A DNA stretch of 64,000 nucleotides from NCBI GenBank assembly GCA_030295235.1, contig AP026136.1, positions 558,001 through 622,000 on the forward strand, read 5' to 3'. The position numbers and the translations under genes were made by a program. The stretch comes from Fistulifera solaris (Eukaryota > Bacillariophyta > Bacillariophyceae > Naviculales > Stauroneidaceae). The notes below the pieces were generated by a model that was not told the DNA's origin, ran no database searches, and saw only the letters and a list, made by a program, of their open reading frames with translations. Positions 10,088-22,422 of this stretch are shown here, piece after piece (within the stretch, counting starts at the first letter, position 1; each line of letters begins with the position of its first letter).

Positions 10088-11366
10088 ATGGTCACAAACG
10101 ATAGCCTCTCCTCCAAACGCTCCAGTTCGTCGCTAGATGGAGAATGTTCATCCGATTCGATGGATGAGCGAGAGGACGAGAAAACGATTCCATTTTTGAG
10201 GTAAGCTAGCAAATTTGCCTCATCCGCGCGATGTGGATGCTATAAGGCCACCTTTGGCCAGCCGCGTGATTCGTCTTCCACCCATTTGTGTGAAGAATGA
10301 TTTTGTTGAAACAGAAAGATGAATTGGGGTCTTTTTGCCCTCAAGACACTCGAAGACGACGTGATGGATCTGTCCCATCACTCACATCCGCAGACCGAGA
10401 AAGAGAAAGCATTCCGAGACTCATAACCTGATGTTGATGTTTTGGTCACTGTTTAGGTGGTACTACATCACGAGTACCGCATTTTCAAATTCTTTCGCCC
10501 CGCCGAAACGCTTTCGTGTCCTCATCACATCGTCATGGCTTCTTACCATTTCGAACCCTTTTTCTATTGCAGACGCCTCCGTGATATGCTAATTGAAAAC
10601 AAGGATTCTATTACGTTTCTCCCTGGTCGTAAGTAGTGGACTTTTATTTTATCAGGTCCGTGTACATCAACTCATGGTGAATTGTCATTTATTATCATCA
10701 CAGAACGGAATCAAGGAGGAAAGAATGTGCTTGGAAAAATTATTGTTCAAGATCGGGTGACAGTTGAAGCTAAAGTTCTTCCGAAGTACTTCAACCACTC
10801 TTCGTTTGCTTCGCTTCGTCGTCAGCTGAATTACTTTAGCTTTGTTCGTCTAGGGAAAGGACGGCAACGGCAGTCTTCATACGTTAACGAAAGTGTGTAT
10901 GTGCTGGATGATATCTTGCTGCTGAAGCGTCGGCCAACAGGGAGCAAACGGTGTACCTTCTAATGACCTCATTTTCCCTGTACTACAAACGCCGGTCCCT
11001 TCTAGCGTTGAAACTGATATTATTACCTCGAATGTATTTGACGAGGTGGTGAATTCGAAGCGAACCACGAAACGGCGTCGCCTTGTGTCGAAAGGGACAC
11101 CTTCACTCAAAACAAAACGCTTCATTGTGCCAGCAGGTAATTGTGTCAGCGAAGACGAACACTCGGAACCGAAACATCTCCTGGATCTTACTGCCCCCGT
11201 AGAAAGCACCGACAATGATGTTCTTGCAGGGTGCAGCGCCCTTTGCGATTGTCTTCTCAAACTTGGATGTAGAAGCTTCTTGGATTTGCTGGCTTTTGCG
11301 ATTGTCTTCTCAAACTTGGATGTAGAAGCTTCTTGGATTTGCTGGCTTCTGTACATATTCATATAA
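10088..11366 (+). CDS. Heat shock factor (HSF) family DNA-binding protein, three introns
   Basis: A spliced model: exons 10088-10200, 10573-10628, 10704-10950 and 11006-11366, about 258 residues. Joins give PFLRRLRDMLIENKDSITFLPG, then QRNQGGKNVLG and the recognition-helix region VLPKYFNHSSFASLRRQLNYF followed by SFVRLGKGRQ, the signature of the HSF winged-helix domain in its enlarged diatom form. A Lys/Arg-rich nuclear-signal-like stretch (KRTTKRRRLVSKG) follows. The first intron is long (372 nt) and could hide another exon. The last intron (55 nt, GTGTAC...TTCTAG) is short; a one-base frameshift near 10940-10950 is the alternative. The C-terminus runs through a 53-bp tandem duplication and may be altered by it. 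HSFs are the most expanded transcription-factor family in diatoms. An ATG at 9965 is an alternative start. Confidence 0.72.
11242..11347 (+). repeat. 53-bp exact tandem duplication
   Basis: Bases 11242-11294 are repeated without change at 11295-11347; a TTTGCGATTGTC start and GCTGGCT end mark each copy. The unit is not a multiple of three, so the second copy is read in another frame of the HSF C-terminus. Confidence 0.97.
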
Positions 11367-12276
11367 CTAGTTTATTTTATTATAGCAAAATGTATAGGTG
11401 TCCTGTTATGGCTTGTTCAAAATGTAGGCTGTTTGGATGGCTGAGACGATTGAATTACGATTGCCATCGATTTAGTCTCGTCACAAGAGAGTAAGCGCTG
11501 CTTAGCTCATTGTAACGACATTTATATTTATGGGACTGCCGTCAATCACGTCACAGGTTCACGGAGGTACAATCACGTAAGATTTCCCGCCCTAGTTTTT
11601 CCTGATCCGTGCGTCTCCTAACGTCAAGTTGGGGGATCATCGCTGCCTACGAGTCCTTACTGCGATGCTTCGGTGACTTGCTTCCCGCTCATAGGATTCT
11701 GTGCATTAGGTCGGTGATCCACTTTTTTATACCCGAAAAACGGAGTAAATGAATCAGATGGGACGGGCATCAGAAGGAACCTGATGACCTCCAAACCTTT
11801 GTCCAAACCGTTATATTGAATCCAGTCAAGCTTCTTGACGTCATCCTCACCGACAATTCATTTTCTATCCAACGGATTGTAGTTTGTTTGAGTCACGGGT
11901 GAAACACCTGAAACTGGAACCGTTCCAAAAAGTCCGCAAGTCCAAACCGTCCAAAATAAAAACCAATGAACTATTTTGGCGGACCCCGAAAAGGATTTGG
12001 TTGTATGTATAGCATTTGTTTGTGCCCTTATGACTCGTTAGGCGTTGGGGTACACAAAAGCGGTACCTGATACACTTTTGTCCTGAATAAAAAGTTCGCA
12101 ACCATTCAAGTATGAGTACTATCATTTAGGGACTCGAAAATGTCAACCAGGGGCGCGCTTGTAAGACTTGAAATAAATTCAACGCCAGGGGGAATTTTTG
12201 CGCAGTGGCGCGGTCCAAAACCAAACGCTTCATCACGTTGTCGCATTTATTTCCTTCCAAAAAAAAAAAAACGACC
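11367..12276. other. Intergenic region between HSF and armadillo genes
   Basis: A 910-bp stretch with no supportable gene. It holds a TGACGTCA palindrome at 11836-11843 and an A13-like run just before the downstream ATG at 12277. The longest open frame (minus strand 11865-12125) has no recognisable character. Confidence 0.5.
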
Positions 12277-15200
12277 ATGGCACCGCGAGAGGCGACGGGA
12301 CACTTCCCTGATCAATATATTGCTTTTGATTATGAAACAGCCTTACCAGTAGGTCTCCCGCCGCAACATGATATTGCTCCGCTGGACGGTGACGGAGTCG
12401 AGAATGACCTTGATCTGGTGCAGCAGTCGTTCAATCACGTAGACTCTGGTACTCAATCTGCGACGGACCCGCATCGTCCCAGTTCAGGGTCTCCCATTGA
12501 TCCTCTTTCCATTGATCCTACTATGGATCAATCCACTCAAACGGCGGATCATAACATGAATTTGGAATCCTATTTCGCGAACAGCGGACGACCTTTTCGT
12601 CCCTGTCCGTTGGGTCTTCCATGGCAACTTCCAATCCTTCCTCATCACCCTTGAGTACAGGCTCGAGTATTCTACACACGACGACTGCACCAAATTCTCC
12701 TCTTTCGAGTGACGCAAGTGCTGTAAGGAGAAGAACGCAACAACAACGCTCGGTCTTTGACTCTCTCGGATCGAACGAAATGGAGGAAGATGACCCCGTC
12801 CCTTCGTTAGAACAAACGTTTGATTCGAGTACAAGCTTTTCCGCGCTTGGAAGTAGTTACATTCGACAGGTTTCGGTGACAGAACATTCCGAGACGGATC
12901 AACAACCCATATCCCCCGCTTCGTCGGAAGATTCACAAGAATCGATGCGGATGCTCTATCGGAATACGGCTTTTGATGATGTCGAGCCACCGCAATCACC
13001 CACCGGAAATCAATCTCAGGATGAATCCAACATTCCGTCATCGCCCAACTCGATTATGCTCACATTTGGTCCCAACACTACCGTGGCGGATCTCAAATAC
13101 TTTGCCGAAAGAGGCTGTATTGTGGCGCTGTTGCAAGCTTTAAACACCCCCGGCTCATTACACTGGGAACCCGCATGCTAGCCGATTATGCCAAAATGTC
13201 ACATCGAAGAGTGGCGGTGGCGTCGAATCGACGAATTTTAGAGTTCATTCAACGGACGATGCTGCAGGAATGCGATCAGCCCGATTGGTTAGGGCGAGAA
13301 TACGCGGTGGAAACAGTGAGAAGTCTGACAGCAACGGAAGAAAGTGATCGTTTTCTCATGAATACGCCGGGTTTGCTGAACACACTGGCACTTGTGGCGC
13401 GTGGCGGACCCTTTGTCACCGAAATGCCCGAAGACGGTGTTCCACGTTCCATTCCGTTGGCCTCGGAGAAAGCGCAGCTTCATGCTTGTATCGCCATTAT
13501 GAATCTAAGTTGTGGAAAGGCGAACAAGATTGAGATTGCGAAAGTTCCGGCGGTTCTGGAAGCGATGCGTGATGTTATGATGAGTCCATCGGAGGAAGCC
13601 CGGCTCAAAGCCACCACTTGCGTGAAGAATCTAAGTAATGCCGACGCCAATGATAATGCATTGCTAGGGACTCCGGGGTTACTGGAAGCTCTCGCACATG
13701 TTGCTGTAACAACATGTTCGCCGTTTGCAGGAGCTACGCCATGCACAACGAACGCATGTCTGGCTTTAATGAACTTGTCCATTTCCAAGACCAACAAGCA
13801 TCGTGTATTTCGCACGCCAGGTGTTATGGATGCTCTTATGACGGTGCTAGAGCGTACTACTGCTCAGGGGTCTTCGACGGAGGCTCGTATCAAAGCTTGC
13901 TCTGCTCTATCAAACTTGGCCATTGGTTACGACAACAAGATTCCCATGTTTAGTTACCCAGGATTTGTTGATTCGATTCTAAATGTCATTCAAACCGACA
14001 CAGGAGAAGCGCGAACGAAAGCTTGCTCTATTTTGTGGAGCTTTGCTGCCGAAATGAAGAACCAAGTGCCGGTCGTTCAACGAGGTGACATTCTTCCGGT
14101 GCTAGTGAAAGTTGCCGAAGAAGACGTGACAACAGAGGCGCGGTTCAAATGCGTTGCGGCGTTGACGTTACTTGCCGAATCACTCCAAAACGCAATTCCT
14201 CTGTTGGAGGCGGGTTCCCTTGCGCCTCTTATGGACATTTTGTACGACGCAGGCCCCGATCCTACCCAGTGGAAAGGTCAAACAGCATCGTGGTGCGTCG
14301 GTTTTCTTATGAATATTGCCCAGAGCGACGACGCTGTTCTAGCTTTACGAGAGGCTGGCGTAGTCGAGTTGTTGGCACCCTTACTGACATTGGATCACTA
14401 TCAAAGCCTCAAAGCGGCAATGGCTGTCACATTTTGCTGTCGCTTTGACGAAGGGGACGAGTGTTATGACCTTCTCCGAAAGACAGAGAATGTGATTCCG
14501 AAGATCGTGAGTCTGCTGCACAATACTTTATCTGGACGCGGAGGCAATGGGTACAAATATGGGGTGTTCACGCTCAGATCGTCTGTAGGCTGTATCGCCG
14601 CTCTTGCTTCAGGTCCCGAATTTATGAAGGAGCGAATAGCTACCAGCCCAGTTTTTGAAAGTCTCCTTCGTGTTGTGACCGACTTTTGCGTAGATGGCGG
14701 CTCACCAGGTGCCATTGTTGGAGGCGGTCGAGATGATGGCATAAGTGCAACACTTGCTATCCGTGCTCTCCAATCATTGACTGCGCATCTCATTCCTATT
14801 ACAGGCAGTAGCTCACTCCCCTTCGACCAGTCCATGGAAGATCGACTAATTGTTGCTTTTGAATCATTTGAACAGACGGTGCATCCCGACATTGCACCCA
14901 AGACTATACAACTTGCCACCGACGCAAAGTGTCGTATCCTGGGTGGGCGCAGATCAGCGCGTCGACTAGCACATTGTACATTTATGCAAGATACCGACGA
15001 TATCGACATGGCAGATGTTGCATCCATGGCAAGCCATTGCTGTGGTCTTGACACCATTCCTGGTTTCGGAGAGCATTTGCTGCAAGCATTGGCTTTGCCC
15101 TCTTTGAACAAGGACCCGATTAAGACGATCGCGCGTACCCCCAGTATTCTTGAAAGCGAATCGTCTGATTCGAAATCGGCTGTTCGTACATTTCTGTTGA

Positions 15201-15439
15201 CGGACACCAAATCAGGTCGTCGATTTGTCGTCCCTACTGATCCCAGTGGAGGCAGAAGCTTCAACGACACGAGGGTATGGTGTTATCGTCGAGGTCGATT
15301 CTGCACACCCGACGAGCAACCCGATTCTAGCTACATTTGGACCGAAGACTTGCAGCATGCTTACGAAGCCGCCCTTGCGGGGGAACAAGACTTGAACAAT
15401 CGATCAAGTAGTGGCTCCTTTAGTGGTCCAATCGCCTAG
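12277..15439 (+). CDS. Armadillo-repeat protein, two apparent frameshifts
   Basis: About 1,054 residues once two shifts are bridged. Residues 1-270 are Ser/Pro/Thr/Gln-rich and probably disordered. From about 280 to 690 are tandem helical repeats typical of ARM proteins, e.g. KAQLHACIAIMNLSCGKANK, ARLKATTCVKNLSNADANDN, ARIKACSALSNLAIGYDNK and ARTKACSILWSFAAEMKNQ, each ending with the conserved NL/N pattern. The C-terminal 250 residues include a basic stretch (GRRSARRLAHC) and another disordered tail. ARM solenoids bind extended peptides; the partner is unknown. Frame breaks occur near GGG 12612-12614 and CCC 13170-13172; one added base at each gives LGSSMATSN and WEPRMLADYAKM. Start at ATG 12277 because the reading upstream is A-rich untranslated-like sequence. 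Confidence 0.78.
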
Positions 15440-15606
15440 ATGATTTGACTATTGCAATTATTAATCACTTAGCAAAAGCTTATTAGGCAATGCATAAATT
15501 GTTTTGCCTGCCAGTTCGTATCAGTTTTGCAAAATTGATGCATTCTAAATCAGGTTTGGGGCGCAGGTTGGATTCAGACTTTTGCTCTATTCTCTAAATC
15601 AATGCA

Positions 15607-17372
15607 TTAAACTAGCATCGAGACGTTGTAGTTGTGGAGGCGCGCTTTGTCCGTTTCGACTTCTTGGCTTTTTTTATAGTTGAGCTTCTCCATCAGAACC
15701 TTAACGACCGATTTCGGAACCCCGCACTTAAGAGCCTCAGTAAGGACACTGTTTCCCTTCCAGGCTACGTTTATAGTTTTCGGTGCCGCCTTTAAAAGAG
15801 CCTTCACTACACCAGCGTTGGCGTTGGGGCCCATGCTCAATGCTTGATGAAGCACTATCATACCATTTTTGCTAATCGTCAAGCCCTCCGGATACGCATG
15901 GCACAATATTTTCACGACTTCAACCGATACATCGGGATTTTGCACAGCATTGATAAGTGGGGTCAGTCCTTCGTTGTCAGCGATGGAACACGCTCCTTTC
16001 TTTGAGGAAAGAAACTCTATGAGATCAGCCAATTCAGAAATATGCTCACTTCTACATGCAAGATGCAATGCTGAAGAACCATCATTGGTCTTTAATCCAA
16101 ACGAATCGTCCACAAATGATGACCCCATCAATATTTTCGTCAACTCAGATGGCACCCCGAAAAGAGCGCATACATGAAGCGGTGTCAAACCTTCCCTATT
16201 TTGAATTAACATGGGACTCGAGACACTTTCATCTCCGTGGCCCAGCTGTTGTTTTTCACCCATTAGAAATTCGATTACTTGTATCATGTTTTGATCATCA
16301 TTCGCATTTTGCCGCCGTGTAATGTTAACTAACTGTAAATGAAGCGACGTATCTCCATTTTTATCTTGCTGCATAATGCTGTCGGGGTATACTTGGATTA
16401 ACTCTTCGACAAAAGATGCAGCTATAAAGGAAGCGCCAGCAGTATAGTGCAAAGGTAGCATGCCTCGATTGTCAGCGTCTTTCGCACATGCAGGAGCTAG
16501 TCGAAGAAGTTGACTTAGTACGCCTCCATGTACCTGATTCGCGATAGCGATGTGCAACAAATTGAGACCTTTCACATTCTTGCACGACAATAAGGCTTCG
16601 GTTCCTACTTTCGTGAAAACACCCTCGGATAGTTTTTCGATAGCAGCTACTTCCTTGCATTCCTCCGCCTGCGTCATTGAAAAGGCATCGCTAGCGATCA
16701 AAAGATGCAAGCAAGTGTCACCGTAGGAGTTTGGCTTGCACAGGATGCCAATGTCTCGCATCAACGTATCTTCCACAATTGAAAAGTCCACACAGTCGCC
16801 ATTCAGGTTTGCACACAGTAGATGAAAGGGTGTATTGCCATCTTTGTCCTCAAGCGAGAGACAAGTTGTTCGGTCGACTTCGGGCAGCATACTGACCATC
16901 ATGTGAAAGAGCCCAGGAGGTGCTTTCCAGGCTGCTATGTGCAAGATCGATTCTCCCTCGCTGTCATTTCTTCTCGTCAAAACGCGGCAAATATCTTGCG
17001 AGCTTCCGTGTTTTTGTAATCGACGAAGCTGTCTTTTCACTTCAAGCCATCGACTCTCGTTCAAAAGTGGTAACAAGTCGATTTCAGATACAAAAACTTG
17101 ACTTTCTTGCTTGTGCCCAGGGATGAAGTTGAACTCCCTCCGTACGGATCAGAACTCAATGAAGATTCTTGCAACGAAATATGCTCCATCGATTGATGAA
17201 ACGAATTGATATCCGCGTCGCTGCTGACTCGAAAAGCGACATCGAAATCGCAGTCCGGAAACATGTCGCTCGCTGTGCTACTGACTTCCGGAGGTTCCTG
17301 GATCGAGACTTTCGGCGCTTTCTTCGGTGCGCGCTTCCATCTTTTCCGAAATACTCTGAAAATGAATGACAT
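15607..17372 (-). CDS. Ankyrin-repeat protein, one apparent frameshift
   Basis: About 588 residues from ATG 17372. A basic N-terminus (FRVFRKRWKRAPKKAPK) and a Ser-rich linker precede at least eight ankyrin units, seen as GESILHIAAWKAP, DGNTPFHLLCAN, YGDTCLHLLIAS, GLNLLHIAIANQ, GMLPLHYTAGAS, NGDTSLHLQLVN, GLTPLHVCALFG, GSSALHLACRSE, GLTPLINAVQNP and GMIVLHQALSMG. No catalytic or membrane domain is visible, so this is probably a cytosolic or nuclear scaffold. The frame breaks at TTT 17103-17105 on the + strand; one added base yields TSKKSQVFVSEIDLLPLL. Diatoms have many such stand-alone ankyrin proteins. Tail-to-tail with the armadillo gene. Confidence 0.82.
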
Positions 17373-18703
17373 TGATTTGAAGCGCTATCTTGCGTTGAGT
17401 TCTAAAGGTTAATGAGTCCCTCAAGCAATTGAATCATTTATTGCTTGTCTAAGCACAGAAGCACGCGATCGAGAAATCGTCGTGGCGAGTATGACGAGTT
17501 CTTGTTGCAAACTTGCTGCAAAAAATTCATCTGAAATTTTTCATCCCGTCGATTGCATTGTGTACAATAGCATGTCGCACCCAACATCGCAACGGATGCC
17601 GAAATGCCGAGCATCAGAAAACGCAATCCACGAAACAACGAACACGAACCACACATACTGTACAAGGCATTGGCATCGAATGCATTTGATTTCTTTGACA
17701 AAAAAATCGCCGGTTGCTGCCATTTCGATAATAACCTCTTAAGCGATATACTGAAGTCGATTTCGGCTTCGATCGTGCTAATGAAGAAGATGGAATGGAT
17801 TGGTTTATTTCTATCTTCGCACGGATGACCACAGAGCTTTGACATTCTGATCCAGACTACCTTTTACCAAACGCATGATGGTCAACCGATTAAAGAGAAC
17901 TACGGCTATTATCGATTAGCGAAAAAATAATATCCGAGCACGGTTCCGTATCCCTCCAAAAATATACGCTCTCATTTTCCATCCCAAATTCGAGAAATTC
18001 TTACTTGAACGACTACACGCAATATCATAGGACTTGCATCCAAGAGGTCAAAGAGGCTCGAAGTTTTTTGATGTACACGGCTCCCCCCACAATAACGTGC
18101 TATATCAAGCGCGTCAACAAAACCGAATGTAAATAAAGCTGCCCATCTCTGAAAGAGGGCGTTATCTATCTCTCGCCGTTGATCATTGTTTGTCTTGGGA
18201 AGCAAGTGCTCTGCAGTTTCACTCTTTCTTTTGAGGTTCGTTAATGTGCCCTCTCAATCGAACGGATTATCAAGGAAGCCTAAACAAGAATAAAGTGATT
18301 TGTACCGACGATGGGTGATAACAAAACTATTCATTCATCGCCATTTTTGTCAGTTTTGGTCATAGGTCCAGCTACTTCTGTCACGCTCATCATCTTGGTT
18401 CCTAGTCTAGTCGTGCTGTCTTGCTTCTTCCGACACTTGGTCACAGTCCATAGTCGCGTCATGTCCCGCCGTTCTGGTCACAGTTCAACGCATGAGCAGT
18501 TTTAGAAGCGTGATAAAAGCTAAAAGCTACAATAGATGACGATCGATGATGCCATAATAATCCGTCTTGTGGCAAAAACTTTTCCTACCTGTCCTGTACA
18601 CTTTTTCTTTCGTGTCCTTCGTATGGTTACTGATGACTGCCGATGACAGATGACAGAGCAAAGACTTCACAGTTGCAATCTTAAGATTCTACGGAGTAGT
18701 AAG

Positions 18704-18713
18704 TACCAGGTAC
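18704..18713. promoter_or_regulatory. TACCAGGTAC motif
   Basis: One copy of a palindrome-like word (TACCAGGTA or its complement TACCTGGTA) found also at 27283, 30743, 30755, 38229, 41548 and 41711. All copies I found lie outside coding regions. Its role is unknown. Confidence 0.3.
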
Positions 18714-18847
18714 ACGATGTATCTCACTGCGCTCTGCGCTGTGAAAAGGTATTTTGAAGTTTGAACCATGCTCCGTGCCCTGTTCGAAGTGTGATTGTAC
18801 CTCGTATTGGTGACTGGCGACAATCTTCGCCTGAGGGGTTGAGATTT

Positions 18848-18875
18848 GTAGTTCGTAGTTCGTAGTTCGTAGTTC
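18848..18875 (+). repeat. Microsatellite (GTAGTTC)4
   Basis: Four perfect copies of a 7-bp unit, followed by degenerate reiterations of CCAGACTC/CCAGAGTC. Simple slippage repeat. Confidence 0.95.
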
Positions 18876-19665
18876 GTCGTCTCCAGACTCCAGACTCGAG
18901 GGTCCAGAGTCCAGAGGTCCTGATCCTGAGGTCTTGAAGTGCGACACGCGAGGTAGTCATGCGTCATTGAATCGTTGTCCCTGATTTTAGATGGGCCAGG
19001 AAATAAAGCCTCAACAAATCGGTGCCAAACTCTTTCTTGCATCTTTAATCTTTACTCTACACGTAGGTTTGACATTTACGTTTTGCGTTTTGCGTTCTTG
19101 GTTTCGAGTCGTCTGCGTCATTCCGAAACAGCAATTACTGTATTAACATCATCACAGCGTCAAACGAACTCAAGAACACTGAACACTGACCATATCCACA
19201 GTATAAGGCAGAGTCCTAATTATCGTTGGACCTGTATCCTGTATCATCGATCATCGTGATGTCTTAGCTATGTCCCATGTGCGGATGTGCGGTATGGTAT
19301 GGGTATCCGATATCGGGTATCGGATGAGGGATGAGTGTTACAACGAATGTCGTATCTCGTATCTCGTACCGTTTTCTGGAATTTGTGGCAATTTCAGTTT
19401 TCAGTAGCATTCTGTTGTGCCAACTTTTAATTATCTTTTCGAAAAGGAGTATTTTGTACATCGTGGTTGCTGTTTTATCACGACTACGCGACTACGGTGT
19501 CCCGCGTCGAAGGGGGCCGTAGAATCGGACATTTTAAAAAAATCTTCCTCCATCGCGCCTACGGCAGTTTGGATCGCTGTGTGTTTGGCCAAAGTCAGAG
19601 ACAGTATGCCAACCTGGGCTTTTTTGCCTTGCCAAGTCCAACCGTCATAAATCACAGCCATCAAC

Positions 19666-20734
19666 ATGATCTATCACACACTACAAGAAAATGATATCCT
19701 CTTTGGCCGAGGCAATGGCGTTGCCTTCTTCCCTGGTAACATCAACTTTCGTTCCATCGCCTGGACGTTTCGCGACGAATACTCGAAAGTTATTAAAGCA
19801 GAAAGGAAAGTATTGGCGTACAAGGTCATGAACGTTCTCACTAATCTTGAGCCGCCGAGTCGGTTTTTGGAGCCAACGGAGCTTGGTTATCGCGAAGTTT
19901 CCAAAGCGCGGGTTCTCGAGAAGATTTGCCAGACTCTACGTGAGAAGAAGTTTCAACCACCGAAACCAGAAGACTCAAAACGAGTGGTGAAAAGTTTTCA
20001 TAACCTTACAAGTCTCAAGAAGAGTAAGCAATCGAGTTGCGTCAAGACGATAGTACCCACGAAGGCCAAATCAGGCAAGGAAGACGGAAAGCTCGTGTCG
20101 GCGAAAAGAATGTGTTCACTATCGAGCGCGGAGGAAAAAATAAACATTCGCTTAATTCACCGGGAGTCTCGCGCTCTACCAAGCCAAAGGTGGTGAGTCC
20201 CGACAGCAAGGTCGCAAAGTATTTACCAAAGACCGACAATAGTGACGCTCTTACTTGCCCTATCTTTACCGGGGAAGATGACAAACATCGCAACTCTTCC
20301 GACTGGCACCTCAAGCCGAGAGTTCTCTTCACCGAAGTGGACCACGAAGGCGACGATGATGACGACAATGATGATCAGCTTGATGTGTTCGGTCGCGCCA
20401 TAAGCTTTCTTCCAAAGCTTGAGCTCGCTCACTCTGAGAAGAACGGGGGGCTTTAAGTCAGACATTGGAGGATGAGTTGTTCGACCCGCTTTTTGCGGAC
20501 GAGTTTTACCCCAACTTCGATCCGCTTGCCATAGGAGACGAACACAACGAATCGATGTCATTCGAGGTTCCTCCGTCTCTCGTCTCCTTCTTTTCTGACT
20601 TTTCGAAGAAAGCACCGACTTGTTCGACGAGTCCTACCACCGTTCTTTATGCACACGACGGGCGTCATTTGATTTCGGACCAAGAAGACGATGAGAGAAT
20701 CACGGGGTGGGTTGAAGGCGGAGCCTTTTTCTAA
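19666..20734 (+). CDS. DUF6824-domain protein, two apparent frameshifts
   Basis: About 356 residues. Residues 8-95 match the DUF6824 domain common in diatoms: NDILFGRGNGVAFFPGN, FR...YSKVIKAERKVLAYKV, FLEPTELGYREVSKARVLEKI and CQTLREKK. A Lys-rich linker, an acidic Asp-run (HEGDDDDDNDDQ) and an acidic tail (LEDELFDPLFADEFYPNFDP) follow, resembling a transcriptional activation region. The domain has been proposed to be regulatory or DNA-associated but is not well characterised. Frame breaks at A6 20135-20140 and G6 20445-20450; one added base at each restores EEKNKHSLNSPG and NGGALSQTLEDEL. Confidence 0.74.
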
Positions 20735-21300
20735 AATTTGAAGGTCTTCAACAGAAGTTGCATCAGATGTGAAAGTTTTGAAAGGAACTTCAATTTTGCA
20801 TACAATTTAGTTTCGCTATAGTTAATCAAAATAGAAAAACATACTGCATACTGCATCAACAGTTTTTGCATGCTGAGCATCGCGCCATCCGTGACTAAAA
20901 AGGAACCGCGTAAGCGCACCTAACCTCTCCCTCTCTACCAGTACCGCGAGAATTCGTGACTTATGCTCATACTTTTGTTACTTCTTGAATACCAACGGAA
21001 ATCAATTTTTTCATAATTTCCGTTGATTTAATTACTTAGGGATACTCCTTTAAGCGATGCATTAATTTCCGGTGACTTATTGTTTGACGGTTAAAACTAC
21101 GGTGGGGTATCATTTGATTTGTACTGTGATTCAATGCGGCGCTCGCTCTTCGCTTTTTTCCGCTCGTCCCGGCGACGGCTTCTGTCCTGGCTTGCTGAAT
21201 TTTGTTTCGGCCATGAAACAAGGACTTTAGATTATTTACATCCAAGAATTGAATTGACTGCCTTTTCTCGTCGCAACTTTTACATCAATATATATACATC
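20735..21300. other. Intergenic region
   Basis: This 566-bp stretch separates two genes on the same strand. It is AT-rich with no ORF of interest. Confidence 0.5.
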
Positions 21301-21759
21301 ATGTGTAACGATTTAGGAGAAGGTTCACGGTGCTGCGCATTCTATTCATTTACGGGCTTTCTATTCACTGTAAGTTCATCGGTGGTCTGAAGACAAGCAA
21401 TATGCATAGATTGATGCGCTGGGAGGGATAACTCGCGCGAAAACAACTGATGAATGCAATCCACTTGTCGAATGTGTTCCATTTCATTTCTCTAACCCCT
21501 TCTTGTTTTTTGATATTTGCAGTTATGGGTCGGAGTAATGGTACACAGTCAACCGTTTTTCATTGCCGGAATTGAAGATGCCGAGGAAGCCCGAGCGAAC
21601 GCTTTCGGTGCCATGGGAATGTTTCTGGTGACTTTTTTTGCTTCCATTGCGGGTATTTGGTATGATTCGAAAAACAAAGAATCGGTAGCGGCGGCTGGGG
21701 AATCTGGATATTATTTGAGTCACGGTGATATACCAACAAGCTACGGAACATCGGCCTAA
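21301..21759 (+). CDS. V-type ATPase subunit f / RNase-K-like two-span membrane protein, copy 1
   Basis: Exons 21301-21369 and 21523-21759 join across a 153-nt intron (GTAAGT...TTGCAG) to give 101 residues. The order fits yeast V-ATPase subunit f and animal RNASEK: a CC pair and short leader, first span (FYSFTGFLFTLWVGVMV), an HS...IAGIEDAEEA loop comparable with the VHS...IED loop of RNASEK, second span (AMGMFLVTFFASIAGIW) and a short charged tail. In yeast and mammals this subunit sits in the Vo sector. A paralogue with the same exon boundary is at 25671. The assignment rests on motif order in a small protein, so a structural comparison would be decisive. Confidence 0.68.
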
Positions 21760-22422
21760 AACAAATTATTTTGTATGAATGTGACTTAACGTTTCGTCGA
21801 ACACCTCAGTCAACCATGTTTCCTTCCACCGACAACTCGTGGCTGTACGAAATACAACCGAAGATGCGATAAATGTGTCTTATAAAAACAAAAGCTCTAT
21901 TGTCATTACGTTACTCTGAAACCTGTTTTGACTTGATCACATGAAGTCTTTAAGTTGTATACGATAGCTATGATTACAACGTAATGGAGCGAATGGTGGA
22001 CGATTAGCTTGTGGAAAATGTGACGTGTGGACTCGTTTGGAAAACGTTACTCATGGCCGTGATGAATAGTTTCGTAGAACATGGCAATCTGATTGATAAG
22101 AAAATATGCTTCAATATGATAAAGATGAACAAAGAACTTCATATTCCAGCTAGAGACTCGACAAAAGTGAATAGTGACTACTTTGTATTCGTTCGCCCAC
22201 AAAGGTTAACTCGTGACTCGTTTACCATGACTGGTCGTATGTACATCGTCGGAAAGCGCTGTATGTACGTCAACCGATCAACGATTCGCGTCGAACCGGC
22301 AAGAAAAGATCGTCCGCAGCGTTGTATTGTATTGCTGTTGCATGGCAATGAAAGCAACAATTGTTTCGAAGTCGTTACATTATTAGTTCGTCGTAATAGT
22401 AAACGTTTTCAACTATTTCACC
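21760..22422. other. Intergenic region upstream of PSMA6
   Basis: This 663-bp stretch holds a plus-strand open frame beginning at 22011 with GTG that runs into the PSMA6 exons in another frame. It has no domain and is treated as chance. Confidence 0.5.

Larger units (their letters stand above)
17373..19665. other. Long intergenic region, simple-sequence-rich at its right end
   Basis: Nearly 2.3 kb without a gene I can support. On the minus strand, 17972-18260 and 17438-17800 read like exon fragments (FQRWAALFTFGFVDALDI; FRGLRFLMLGISASVAML), but no ATG or domain ties them together. From about 18,700 to 19,500 the sequence is built of short reiterated words (GTAGTTC, CCAGACTC, TATCGGATG, CGTATCT, TTTTGCG), typical of slippage-grown promoter DNA upstream of the DUF6824 gene. 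Confidence 0.5.
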
